A DNA stretch of 7,960 bases from JBBRSD01 sp038245725 (GTDB lineage Bacteria; Actinomycetota; Coriobacteriia; Anaerosomatales; JAAXUF01): positions 1 to 7,960 of the forward strand of contig JBBRSD010000019.1 in assembly GCA_038245725.1 (NCBI GenBank), written 5' to 3'. The translations under genes were made by a program, and so were the position numbers. Every line of letters starts with the position of its first letter. The stretch's first letter is position 1. Under the pieces are notes generated by a model. That model ran no database searches. It was not told where the DNA came from and saw nothing but the letters and a program-made list of their open reading frames with translations. Positions 1-6,321 of this stretch are shown one piece after another.

Positions 1-17
1 CTAGAGGGTTGATGTGA
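1..17. repeat. Left terminal inverted repeat of the IS
   Basis: The sequence CTAGAGGGTTGATGTGA matches the reverse complement of 965-981 at 16 of 17 positions; the mismatch is at position 9. The match stops at position 18. Confidence 0.9.
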
Positions 18-18
18 T

Positions 19-882
19 TTAGCGGCCGTCGTAGGCGGCGAGGGCGCGTGCCGGTCGTCCGGTGAGGGTGTTGAGGAGGATGCCGAGGGTGAGCGCGAGG
101 ATTCGTTGTGCGATTCGGGCGGCGAGGCCGGCCGGGGTCTTTGCGAGGTGTTGTTCGAGTCGCATCTGGCCTTTGAGGTTCGAGAAGACGCTTTCGATTA
201 CCAATCGGGTTGAGGCAAGCGCGCGTTCGCGGTCGATGTTGTCGGCTGTGCGGGTCTTGTTGGGGGTGAGCAGGCAGACGCCGTCGGCGGCGAGCCGCTC
301 GTGGAAGGCGCGGCCCCAGAAGCCTTTGTCGGCGACCACGACCTGGCTCGGGGTGCCGGTCAGCAGGTCGGCGAGCGGCTCGTATTCTTTCTCGTTTGCC
401 GGCACGATCGTGTAGCCGAGCGGCAGCCCGCGCCGGTCGGTCAAAAGCACGAGCCGGACACCGAACACGAAGCGGTGCTGTGACTTCGCGTAGCCGTAGC
501 GGGCCTGGCCGGCGAAGTGGCTTCGCTGCTGGCAGCCCGGGTAGTTCGCGACCGGGATCTGGCTGCCATCAGCAACTCGTGCCCCGCCGCTGTCGAGGAG
601 ACGCGCGAGCTGCTGCTGGACGATGCTGATCAGCTCGACGAGGCCACGCAACCTCCGGTTGTACTGCGACTGGTCGGGGAGATGCGGAAACCAACCTGGC
701 AGCAGACGCTCGACGAGGCCGAGGAACTGCCTGTCCGAGCTGATGCCGACGGCCGCCTGGCAAACCGCCAACGCGACCAGTTCACTGTCGCTGATCAATG
801 CGGGTCGGCCGCAGCGGGCAGGGACCCGATAATCGTCAGCGAAGACGTAGCCTGCAATAACAAGGGCTTCCAGATCCGTCAT
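19..882 (-). CDS. IS982-family transposase (DDE)
   Basis: A 287-residue transposase that would cut and insert the surrounding element. The DDE catalytic triad can be placed at D105 (in VADGSQIP), D185 (in VVADKGF) and E230 (in VIESVFSNLKGQ). The C-terminal part with LKGQ...RTPAGLAARIAQRILAL-like spacing and the NxLTG...AAYD ending are typical of actinobacterial IS982 transposases, as is the usual length of 280-300 residues. The reading frame is open up to 957, but I chose the ATG at 880-882. It has a GGAG six bases upstream (889-892 on the plus strand), and protein similarity begins at MTDLEAL; the extra 25 residues look non-coding. The gene is intact, with no frameshift. The stop lies right next to the left repeat. 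Confidence 0.88.
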   Translation of the reverse strand: MTDLEALVIAGYVFADDYRVPARCGRPALISDSELVALAVCQAAVGISSDRQFLGLVERLLPGWFPHLPDQSQYNRRLRGLVELISIVQQQLARLLDSGGARVADGSQIPVANYPGCQQRSHFAGQARYGYAKSQHRFVFGVRLVLLTDRRGLPLGYTIVPANEKEYEPLADLLTGTPSQVVVADKGFWGRAFHERLAADGVCLLTPNKTRTADNIDRERALASTRLVIESVFSNLKGQMRLEQHLAKTPAGLAARIAQRILALTLGILLNTLTGRPARALAAYDGR

Positions 883-964
883 CTCGAGCTCCAATCTCGA
901 GGGGACACAGGTCTGGAAGCCCTTCTTCGTCAAACAGCGGGTCCCTGCGCGACCCACCCGACTT

Positions 965-981
965 TCACATCAGCCCTCTAG
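965..981. repeat. Right terminal inverted repeat of the IS
   Basis: Its reverse complement reads CTAGAGGGCTGATGTGA, pairing with positions 1-17 with one mismatch. Its last four bases (978-981, CTAG) contain the TAG stop codon of the nitrite reductase gene, which is read on the minus strand. Confidence 0.9.
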
Positions 982-2123
982 TGCGACATCGTCCCGCTCG
1001 CGTTGCCCACGTTCAGTAGGCCGACCTGGCCCTGGTCGACGGCGGCGAATGCATGGGAGACGAACGGATAGAGGCCGGGCTGGTCGATCTTCACGTCGAA
1101 GACTCCGCCGCCCCCCGCCGGCACCGTGACCGTCTGCACGTTGTGGAGGGCATCGGCGGGATTCATGTCTCCGAACGCGTAGGCGGTGTTGAGGATTGTG
1201 CCGACGATGTGGAAGTCGGTGTCGAGCGACGGGCCGGCATCGACGACCCAGAAGCGGACTAGGTCGCCCGGGTTGGCGGTCAGCGGATGCTTCACGTACT
1301 GGCCCGAATAGCCGTTGAAGGTCATCCAGTCCGGCTGCCGCGCGTGCGCCTTCGCCATGTCGAACGTCGCGGGCTTGTTCAGGCCGTCGGTGGCGAGGTA
1401 CCACTCGCTGGCGACGAGGACGTAGTTCTTGTCGGCTTTCGGCAGTACGCCGGGCTTGGGCTCGACCACAATCGCGCCGTACATGCCGTTTGCGATGTGC
1501 ATCAGCACCGGTTTCGTGCCGCAGTGGTACATGAAGACGCCGGGATCGTTCGCGCGGAAGCTGTAGCTCACGGACTTGCCCGGGAACACGTCGGTGAAGG
1601 CCTTGTTCGGCGCGATGCGTGCGGCGTGGAAATCGACTGAGTGGGGGATGGCGCCGTTGTTCGTCAATGTGATCTTCACCTTCTGGCCTTGGCGCACGTG
1701 GATCACGGGGCCGGGCGCGCCGCCTGCCCACGCCCACGCGGCGTAGTGGACGCCGGGTGCGATCTGAATGTTGATGTCCGTCAGGTGAAGATGAACGTTT
1801 GCGACCGGGCCGGGCGTTGTGGGAGGCAAAGCGGCGGGGAACGGCGTGTGAGCTGCCGCGAGTGCGTCCGCGTTCTCGGGCGCGGCGCCAGCAAAGCTTG
1901 TCAGCGTCCCGTCGTTCGCACTCGCCGGCGATCCCGGCATCGAAGATGCGGGGGCAGTCGCGGCGGAAGCGCCGTGGCGAGCGTTGTGCGCGTCGATCCA
2001 CATCAGGATTGCCACTGCTCCGAGGACGACCACCAGCAGCCCCATGAGCATGGCGGCGGCGCCTGCCAGCGCAGTCGCCGTGCCATCGTCGCTGTTCCTG
2101 ATCGCATATGCGCTTCTGCTCAC
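978..2123 (-). CDS. nirK: Copper-containing nitrite reductase, membrane-anchored
   Basis: A 381-residue two-cupredoxin-domain protein expected to reduce nitrite to nitric oxide outside the cytoplasmic membrane. Residues 18-43 form one hydrophobic helix, followed by an Ala/Pro/Ser-rich linker to about residue 105, so the enzyme is probably a membrane-tethered rather than a free secreted protein. Type 1 copper ligands are H161, C201, H209 and M214. Type 2 ligands are H166, H200 and H357. The catalytic pair is D164 and H305. The C-x7-H-x4-M spacing, in YHCGTKPVLMHIANGM, resembles NirK of Geobacillus and related lineages rather than the C-x8-H of classical proteobacterial enzymes. The start is a GTG at 2121-2123, preceded by purine-rich GGGCCGAGG. 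The stop TAG at 978-980 lies within the terminal CTAG of the adjoining IS, and the ending GTMSH looks natural. Other multicopper oxidases are less likely because the nitrite reductase residues are complete. Confidence 0.85.
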   Translation of the reverse strand: MSRSAYAIRNSDDGTATALAGAAAMLMGLLVVVLGAVAILMWIDAHNARHGASAATAPASSMPGSPASANDGTLTSFAGAAPENADALAAAHTPFPAALPPTTPGPVANVHLHLTDINIQIAPGVHYAAWAWAGGAPGPVIHVRQGQKVKITLTNNGAIPHSVDFHAARIAPNKAFTDVFPGKSVSYSFRANDPGVFMYHCGTKPVLMHIANGMYGAIVVEPKPGVLPKADKNYVLVASEWYLATDGLNKPATFDMAKAHARQPDWMTFNGYSGQYVKHPLTANPGDLVRFWVVDAGPSLDTDFHIVGTILNTAYAFGDMNPADALHNVQTVTVPAGGGGVFDVKIDQPGLYPFVSHAFAAVDQGQVGLLNVGNASGTMSH

Positions 2124-2520
2124 CCTCGGCCCTTTCGTCGACGCGGCTCGGCGGTCGCGCCGAGCGGTTCATCCGAACGTAGGGCGATCCTCGAGGCGGC
2201 GCATCGTCGAGAGGCCGCGGCGCGGCAACGGCAACGCCGAACGAATGGTGCGGGTTTCCCGCACCGCGACGCTGTGCAGGCCGAGTTTGAGAACGTCGTC
2301 GCCGACGCGATGCGCTGGTTAAGCGCCACGAACCTCCGCCCGGCCGGCACCGCTTGAGTCGAGCGAGAACCCGTTGGAATCGCAAACTCAGGTGGCCTCG
2401 TATTCGTGGATGAGTCCGCCGAGCCGGTCGTGGCGGTCTGGTTCGTGACAGAGCCCCCGCGGCGCGTTGTGGCGGTTCCGGCCGCCCTGCGCCACGCTCG
2501 CTGTTCTAGCCTCCGGGTGG
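2124..2520. promoter_or_regulatory. Divergent intergenic region between nirK and membrane gene
   Basis: This 397-bp stretch separates two genes read away from each other, so it should hold both promoters. I see no convincing coding sequence. Frames that stay open here are extensions or shadows of neighbouring genes. A perfect inverted repeat lies at 2247-2265. I did not find a clear TTGA-N6-TCAA type FNR/NNR box or strong -35/-10 pairs. The TAGCCT at 2507-2512 could be a weak -10 for the rightward gene. Confidence 0.5.
2247..2265. repeat. Perfect inverted repeat, possible operator
   Basis: The sequence GGTGCGGG, then TTT, then CCCGCACC gives 8-bp arms with a 3-bp centre. It lies about 124 bp upstream of the nirK start and about 256 bp upstream of the divergent membrane gene. 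It could be a dimeric regulator's binding site or a hairpin in an untranslated leader. It is not followed by a T-run in either direction, which argues against a terminator. Confidence 0.5.
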
Positions 2521-3816
2521 ATGTCGATCCGCGGCCGCCCGGGGACGAAGGCGCTGCCGCTCGTAGGCGGCGGGCGCGCGGTCGGGGGACCGATCGCACT
2601 CGGGCTGATTGCCGCGTACTTCGGGGTCGCGTTGGTCGGTCTCGTATCCGCCGCTGCGGTGCTTCTGCTCGCAGCTCCGGATCTCGCGGCGCGCGACGCG
2701 CTCGCGCTTCGCCCCGTGCTAGCTGTGCACCTGCTCGCGCTCGGCTTCCTGCCGCTCGCGGTCACAGGTGCGTTGTTCCATCTGCTGCCCGTGATGCTCC
2801 GGAACAATGCTGCGCACCCGCAACGTCTGCGGCTCGCGCTGCCGCTGCTGCTCGGCGGCTTTCTGGTGGCGCCGGGGATCGCGTGGAATGAGGCGGTGCT
2901 TCTTTGGCCGGGCGCCACACTGCTGTCGGCCGGCCTCGCGCTCGTGCTGGGTGAGCTTGTTGGGCTCGTGCTCAACGCGCCGGGCGATCGGACGCTCGTC
3001 GTCAGCCGAACCGGCGTGTCGCTCGCGTGCTTACACGTCGTCGCGGCACTCGTGCTCGGGGCTGTCGCCTTTTCGCATGGCGACCATCCGTTCGCGGGTG
3101 TCGTGCACGACCGCTGGCTGCTCGTCCACCTCCACCTCGCCGTGCTCGGATGGGTTGCGATGCTGATCCTCACCGTTGGGCGGACGCTTGGGCCGATGCT
3201 CGCGCTGGCACCGACAGCCCCGCCCCGGCGCCTCCCCATCGCCGAGTGCGCGCTCGCTGTCGGCGTATGGCTGCTCCTCGCCGGGATCGCCGTCTCGTCG
3301 AACGGGCTCGCCCTCGCTGGAGGTGTCCTGGTTATGGTCACGCTGGCGATCTTCGGGCGATTCATGGCGCGCGTTGCGCGCAAGCGTCGCCTCCCCCTCG
3401 AGGCGCCACTCGCTCATCTGCTTGCCGGGGTGCTGTTCCTGCTGCAGGCGGCCGTTCTCGGAGTCGCCATGCTGCTTGGCGCCCTCTCGCCGCACCGCGG
3501 GCTGGTCGCATACGTGACCTTCCTGCTCCTCGGTTGGGCCGTCGGTGTGACGCTCGGCCACCTCGGAAAGCTTCTCTCGCTGTCGCTCTGGGTCTGGTGG
3601 CCGCCGGGACCGCGCCCAAAACAGGACGCGCTCTACCCGCGTGCGGTCTGGCTCGCCGAGTCGGCCGCGTTCGGGCTCGGCGTCGAGTTGCTCGCAGCCG
3701 GCTCCCTCGCCGGAACCACCAGTCTCGTCCGAGCCGGTGCATCCCTCCTCATCGTCGCGTCAGCGCTGGCCGTCACCGGCGCCGGACTGACCTGGGCACG
3801 ACGTCCGACCCGCTGA
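2521..3816 (+). CDS. 12-helix membrane protein, NnrS / oxidase subunit I-like
   Basis: A 431-residue integral membrane protein with about 12 predicted helices. Several histidines sit inside or at the edge of helices: H70 and H87 (VHLLALGF...ALFHLLP), H172, H203 and H205 (LVHLHLAVLGW), H299 and H347. This arrangement recalls NnrS, a haem/copper membrane protein linked to nitric oxide stress, and the broader set of haem-copper oxidase subunit I-like proteins. I see no complete set of oxidase active-site residues, so it is probably not a respiratory oxidase itself. Start choice: the frame also has a TTG at 2467, but the ATG at 2521 has GGGTGG immediately upstream and begins shortly before the first helix; leaderless initiation is possible. 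It is divergent from nirK, which supports a role in nitrite/NO handling. Family assignment is tentative. Confidence 0.65.
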   Translation: MSIRGRPGTKALPLVGGGRAVGGPIALGLIAAYFGVALVGLVSAAAVLLLAAPDLAARDALALRPVLAVHLLALGFLPLAVTGALFHLLPVMLRNNAAHPQRLRLALPLLLGGFLVAPGIAWNEAVLLWPGATLLSAGLALVLGELVGLVLNAPGDRTLVVSRTGVSLACLHVVAALVLGAVAFSHGDHPFAGVVHDRWLLVHLHLAVLGWVAMLILTVGRTLGPMLALAPTAPPRRLPIAECALAVGVWLLLAGIAVSSNGLALAGGVLVMVTLAIFGRFMARVARKRRLPLEAPLAHLLAGVLFLLQAAVLGVAMLLGALSPHRGLVAYVTFLLLGWAVGVTLGHLGKLLSLSLWVWWPPGPRPKQDALYPRAVWLAESAAFGLGVELLAAGSLAGTTSLVRAGASLLIVASALAVTGAGLTWARRPTR

Positions 3817-3932
3817 ACCCCGGACGCCGTATCGCCGTCGGAGTTCGTCGTTACGTGTCCGTTGCGTGTCTCGGCCAGGACGGCGAACGGCTCGAGCGCC
3901 GCTGCGCGAAAGGGCGGGGCCATCGCAGAATC

Positions 3933-3944
3933 GCTTCGCGAAGC
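3933..3944. repeat. 12-bp perfect palindrome
   Basis: GCTTCGCGAAGC is its own reverse complement. It lies about 135 bp upstream of the regulator gene. It may be an operator, but short GC-rich palindromes also arise by chance in such DNA. Confidence 0.25.
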
Positions 3945-4039
3945 CGAGTTCCCGCAGCTGACGCTCGAGGCGATCAGGCTCACGCGTGCGTATCGACGGC
4001 GCGAGCGGCACCGTCAAGCTGCTCTGAGAAACGGGAATC

Positions 4040-4067
4040 CTGACCCGCTTCTATCCCCTGCTAAGTT
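4040..4067 (+). promoter_or_regulatory. Possible promoter of the HTH regulator
   Basis: CTGACC (4040-4045) and TAAGTT (4062-4067) are separated by 16 bp. They give a partial -35 match and a TANNNT-type -10. Transcription would begin only a few bases before the ATG at 4079, consistent with a very short leader. The match is weak. Confidence 0.3.
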
Positions 4068-4078
4068 GGTGTTAGAAG

Positions 4079-4780
4079 ATGGATGCGCTCGAAGCAGTCG
4101 GCGACCCGGAGCTGCGTGCGGCGCTCCTTTTTGCGCGCCGCTCCGCGAGGGCCGTGACTGCGGATGAGTTGGCGGCAGCTCAGAAGGTGCATCGCAATGT
4201 CGCTCGTTCACGACTCGAACGACTCGTCGAAGCGGGTCTACTGGCTACGAGCTACGAGCGTCGCACCGGTCGCACCGGCCCGGGCGCTGGCAGGCCGGCC
4301 AAGACGTATGCCGTCACCCCGACGATCGCTCCGATCGAGTTTCCCGTGCGTCGCTACGAGTCGCTCCTCGGGCTGCTCGTCGAAGGCCTCTCCGCGAAGC
4401 GCTTGTACGCCCTCGGCGTCGCGTTCGGAAGTGAGCTTGCCGAGAGCGCGGGGCTGACGCCGAGCAAGGCGCCGAAGCGCGCCTTCGAGCAGATGTGCCG
4501 GGCCGTGCGTCGCCTCGGCTACCAGGCGACGCTCGAGAGCGTCGATGGGATGACTGCCGTGATCGCGACGCCGACCTGCCCCCTTCGTCCACTCGTCTAC
4601 GCACAGCCCCAAGCCACGGAGCTCGACCGGGGGATGTGGGCGGCGCTCGCAGCGCGTTCGCTTGCGAATGTCGCCGTGGAGAGCGTGCAGTGCGAAACGC
4701 ATGACTGCCTCGTCGACCATGCGTCCTGCCGGGTGTCGATCGCACTCCGCTCGCATCACACTCTAAATACCAAAATCTGA
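4079..4780 (+). CDS. HTH transcriptional regulator with C-terminal Cys cluster (SufR-like)
   Basis: A 233-residue regulator. Residues about 12-80 form a winged helix-turn-helix: a helix pair around TADELAAAQKVHRNVARSRL, then LVEAGLL and a basic Gly-rich wing ending GRPAKTY. The C-terminal half carries cysteines C167 (in TPTCPLRPL), C205, C210 and C217, spaced C-x37-C-x4-C-x6-C. This resembles SufR-type regulators, where such cysteines hold an Fe-S cluster sensitive to redox state, iron or NO. C140 is an extra cysteine outside this pattern. The ATG start has only weak upstream AGAAG, so a leaderless or short-leader transcript is plausible. It sits between the NnrS-like gene and two small membrane protein genes, making control of the nirK region likely by context. 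The ligand is unknown; a metal ion such as zinc is an alternative to Fe-S. Confidence 0.75.
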   Translation: MDALEAVGDPELRAALLFARRSARAVTADELAAAQKVHRNVARSRLERLVEAGLLATSYERRTGRTGPGAGRPAKTYAVTPTIAPIEFPVRRYESLLGLLVEGLSAKRLYALGVAFGSELAESAGLTPSKAPKRAFEQMCRAVRRLGYQATLESVDGMTAVIATPTCPLRPLVYAQPQATELDRGMWAALAARSLANVAVESVQCETHDCLVDHASCRVSIALRSHHTLNTKI

Positions 4781-4790
4781 TATATAGATT
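4774..4790 (+). promoter_or_regulatory. AT-rich operator/promoter overlapping regulator 3' end
   Basis: An inverted repeat AATCT, 7 bp, AGATT lies in a segment (4757-4793) with only 10 G/C of 37 bases, in otherwise very GC-rich DNA. TATATA at 4781-4786 could serve as a -10 element placing the transcript start close to the GTG at 4794. The repeat overlaps this -10 and includes the regulator's TGA stop (4778-4780). A repressor bound here would block transcription of the DUF2231 gene; the upstream regulator is the obvious candidate. Confidence 0.45.
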
Positions 4791-4793
4791 CTT

Positions 4794-5252
4794 GTGTCGA
4801 TCGCCAACCGGCTCTTGCGTGGTGCGCCCGGTCATCCTGTGCACCCACCCCTGACCGACGTGGTAGTCGGGATGTTCGTGCTCGCTTCCGGGCTCGCGCT
4901 CGTCGGGAAGCTCGGCGTCGCACCGTCGAAGCTCGGTCCTGCCGCGTGGCTTGCAATCGTCGGCGGACTGCTTGTCGCAGCGCCGACGGCGGTGACCGGG
5001 TTCGCCGACTGGATCACCATCGAGTGGGGATCCCCACGCTGGCGCACCGCGACGATTCATCTCACTGCGATGATCATCTCGGTGAGCCTGTACGGCGTCG
5101 CGGCGTGGCTGCAGTGGCCGGGCTACCGCGACGGATCGGTCACGGCAGGCGGGCTCACCCTCGCGCTCGGTGGGTTCGTCGCACTGACCGCCGGCGGCTG
5201 GTTCGGCGGCGCGATCGTCTTTGTTCACCGGATGCGAGTCGAGGAGGACTAG
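4794..5252 (+). CDS. DUF2231-type membrane protein
   Basis: A 152-residue membrane protein with about four helices (roughly residues 21-40, 49-70, 86-106 and 117-144). The N-terminal GHPVHPPLTD motif (H14, H17, D22), D72, H89 in the third helix (TIHLTAM) and H145 near the end (VFVHRM) fit the DUF2231 family. The paired, conserved histidines make haem b or other metal binding plausible, but the family's function is not established. The start is a GTG only 14 bases after the regulator's stop. There is no Shine-Dalgarno sequence, and a TATATA lies 8-13 bases upstream, so leaderless translation is likely. The next gene begins immediately after the stop, so the two are probably co-transcribed and their products may form one complex. 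Confidence 0.78.
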   Translation: MSIANRLLRGAPGHPVHPPLTDVVVGMFVLASGLALVGKLGVAPSKLGPAAWLAIVGGLLVAAPTAVTGFADWITIEWGSPRWRTATIHLTAMIISVSLYGVAAWLQWPGYRDGSVTAGGLTLALGGFVALTAGGWFGGAIVFVHRMRVEED

Positions 5253-5654
5253 GTGGAGTGGGCTGCATTGATCGCGTGGGTCATCACCGCGGGCGGCGGA
5301 TTCATCCTGCTTGCGATCTGGCTGAAGAACGGCGGAATGACGCAGCGTGACCGCGGTCAGATCCGCTCGGCAATCATCCTCACGCATTTCGCGCTCGCCG
5401 CCGTGGGACTCGTGCTGTGGATCGTGTACGTCGCCGGTGCGTCGAACACCGTCGCTTGGATCGCGTTCGCCTTGTTGCTCGTCGTAGCGCTGATCGGGTT
5501 CACGATGTTCGGCCGGTGGCTGTCGCAACGACGCAAGCACGATGCTGCATCAGCCGAGCAACGCTTCCCGATCGCAATCGTGGGTGCACACGGGTTGCTG
5601 GCCGCAACGACGCTTCTGCTGGTGTTCCTGGCCGCGGCCGGAGTCGGTTCCTGA
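5253..5654 (+). CDS. Small four-helix membrane protein, unknown function
   Basis: A 133-residue protein with four predicted membrane helices at about 3-23, 39-60, 65-86 and 106-128, and a charged loop (QRRKHD) between helices 3 and 4. One histidine lies in helix 2 (H45, in ILTHFAL) and one in helix 4 (H113, in GAHGLLA); such a pair could ligate a haem across the membrane, which is inference. I do not recognise a named family. The GTG start directly follows the TAG of the DUF2231 gene and has GGAGG at 5243-5247 inside that gene's end, so translation is coupled. The genes likely form a bipartite membrane unit connected with the upstream regulator and nitrite reductase. Confidence 0.72.
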   Translation: MEWAALIAWVITAGGGFILLAIWLKNGGMTQRDRGQIRSAIILTHFALAAVGLVLWIVYVAGASNTVAWIAFALLLVVALIGFTMFGRWLSQRRKHDAASAEQRFPIAIVGAHGLLAATTLLLVFLAAAGVGS

Positions 5655-5689
5655 CGGTCGCCCAGGCAGAACGGTATTGCCCCGAGCGC

Positions 5690-6316
5690 GTGGCCGAGGG
5701 CACGGCGCTCATCCGCTCGCGGGCACACCTCGACGCGATGCGGACGCGGCGTTCGGTGCGGCACTTCGCTTCAGACCCGGTGGCTGCTGAGTTGATCGAA
5801 AACGCGCTGCGCGCCGCCGGGTCGGCGCCGTCCGGCGCGAACCAGCAGCCCTGGACCTTTGTCGTGATCTCGGACCACGATACGAAGCGCAAAATACGCG
5901 AGGCAGCGGAGCGTGAGGAACGACTGCTCTACGAGGAGCGCGCGAGCGTCGAGTACCTACAGGCGATCGAGCCGATCGGAACAGACGCGGTGAAGCCGCA
6001 CCTGACCGACGCACCCATCCTGATCGCAGCGTTCGAGCAGGCGTGGCAGTTCGACGAGGCCGGCGGGAAGCGCAAGCACTACTACGTGCGCGAGTCCGTG
6101 GGGATCGCCGTCGGTTTTCTGCTCACCGCGCTCCACATCTCCGGCCTCGCAACGCTGACGCACGCCCCGTCGCCGATGGGCTTCCTCAAGACGATTCTCG
6201 ACCGTCCCGAGAACGAGCGGCCGTTTCTGCTGATCCCGATCGGCTACCCGGCTTGCGACGCCGAGGTGCCGGCGCTCGCGAGGAAATCCTTCGACGAATA
6301 CGTACTGCACGCATAA
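5690..6316 (+). CDS. Nitroreductase-fold flavoprotein, iodotyrosine deiodinase-like
   Basis: About 208 residues, FMN-dependent by family. The N-terminal RTRRSVRHF (19-26) and SAPSGANQQPW (45-55) are the flavin-binding signatures. The late segment TLTHAPSPMGFL (155-166), the RPENERPF stretch and LIPIGYPACDAEVP match the iodotyrosine deiodinase branch. E77, Y81 and K102 have the same spacing (4 and 21) as the E157/Y161/K182 lid residues that I recall binding the amino-acid zwitterion in human IYD. Substrate could be a halogenated or nitrated aromatic compound; nothing here proves which. The start is uncertain: the GTG at 5690 has no good ribosome binding site, the ATG at 5738 would cut into the conserved region, and a CTG at 5651 overlaps the previous stop. 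Coupling to the upstream membrane gene is possible. Confidence 0.78.
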   Translation: MAEGTALIRSRAHLDAMRTRRSVRHFASDPVAAELIENALRAAGSAPSGANQQPWTFVVISDHDTKRKIREAAEREERLLYEERASVEYLQAIEPIGTDAVKPHLTDAPILIAAFEQAWQFDEAGGKRKHYYVRESVGIAVGFLLTALHISGLATLTHAPSPMGFLKTILDRPENERPFLLIPIGYPACDAEVPALARKSFDEYVLHA

Positions 6317-6321
6317 GCAGG

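Larger units (their letters stand above)
1..981 (-). mobile_element. Complete IS982-family insertion sequence
   Basis: The two ends form a 17-bp terminal inverted repeat with one mismatch (1-17 against 965-981), and the interior is almost filled by one intact transposase gene read leftward. The outermost four bases at both ends are CTAG. Because CTAG is its own reverse complement, it could be either the tip of the repeat or a 4-bp target duplication. In the second case the element proper is 5-977 with 13-bp repeats. The window starts exactly at the left tip, so the left flank cannot be seen. No second reading frame or passenger gene is supported inside. Assignment to IS982 rests on the transposase. 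The element looks intact and possibly still mobile. Confidence 0.88.
3817..4078. other. Intergenic region without supported gene
   Basis: A 262-bp gap. Open frames on both strands have Arg/Ser/Ala-rich translations typical of shadow frames, with no recognisable domain. It contains a 12-bp palindrome at 3933-3944 and a weak promoter-like pair before the regulator. No terminator hairpin with a T-run follows the membrane gene. Confidence 0.5.

Noticed and set aside
517..981. Plus-strand open frame inside the IS as a possible passenger gene
   Set aside because: It lies antisense to the transposase, has no recognisable domain or ribosome binding site, and runs into the terminal repeat.
970..2385. 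A 471-residue open frame on the minus strand across nirK
   Set aside because: Its translation is Arg/Pro/Ala-rich and lacks domains; it is the shadow frame of nirK, whose frame shows full copper-binding motifs.
2124..2520. FNR/NNR-type binding box upstream of nirK
   Set aside because: No convincing TTGA-N6-TCAA-like sequence was found on reading the region.
2388..3383. A 331-residue minus-strand frame opposite the 12-helix membrane gene
   Set aside because: Ser/Thr/Ala/Arg-rich low-complexity translation typical of the antisense of GC-rich coding DNA; the plus strand encodes clear membrane helices.
3862..4167. Plus-strand 101-residue frame in the gap before the regulator
   Set aside because: No domain, no ribosome binding site, and it overlaps the regulator start in another frame.
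4314..5540. A 408-residue minus-strand frame across the regulator and two membrane genes
   Set aside because: It spans three well-supported plus-strand genes and is mostly charged low-complexity sequence, so it is a shadow.
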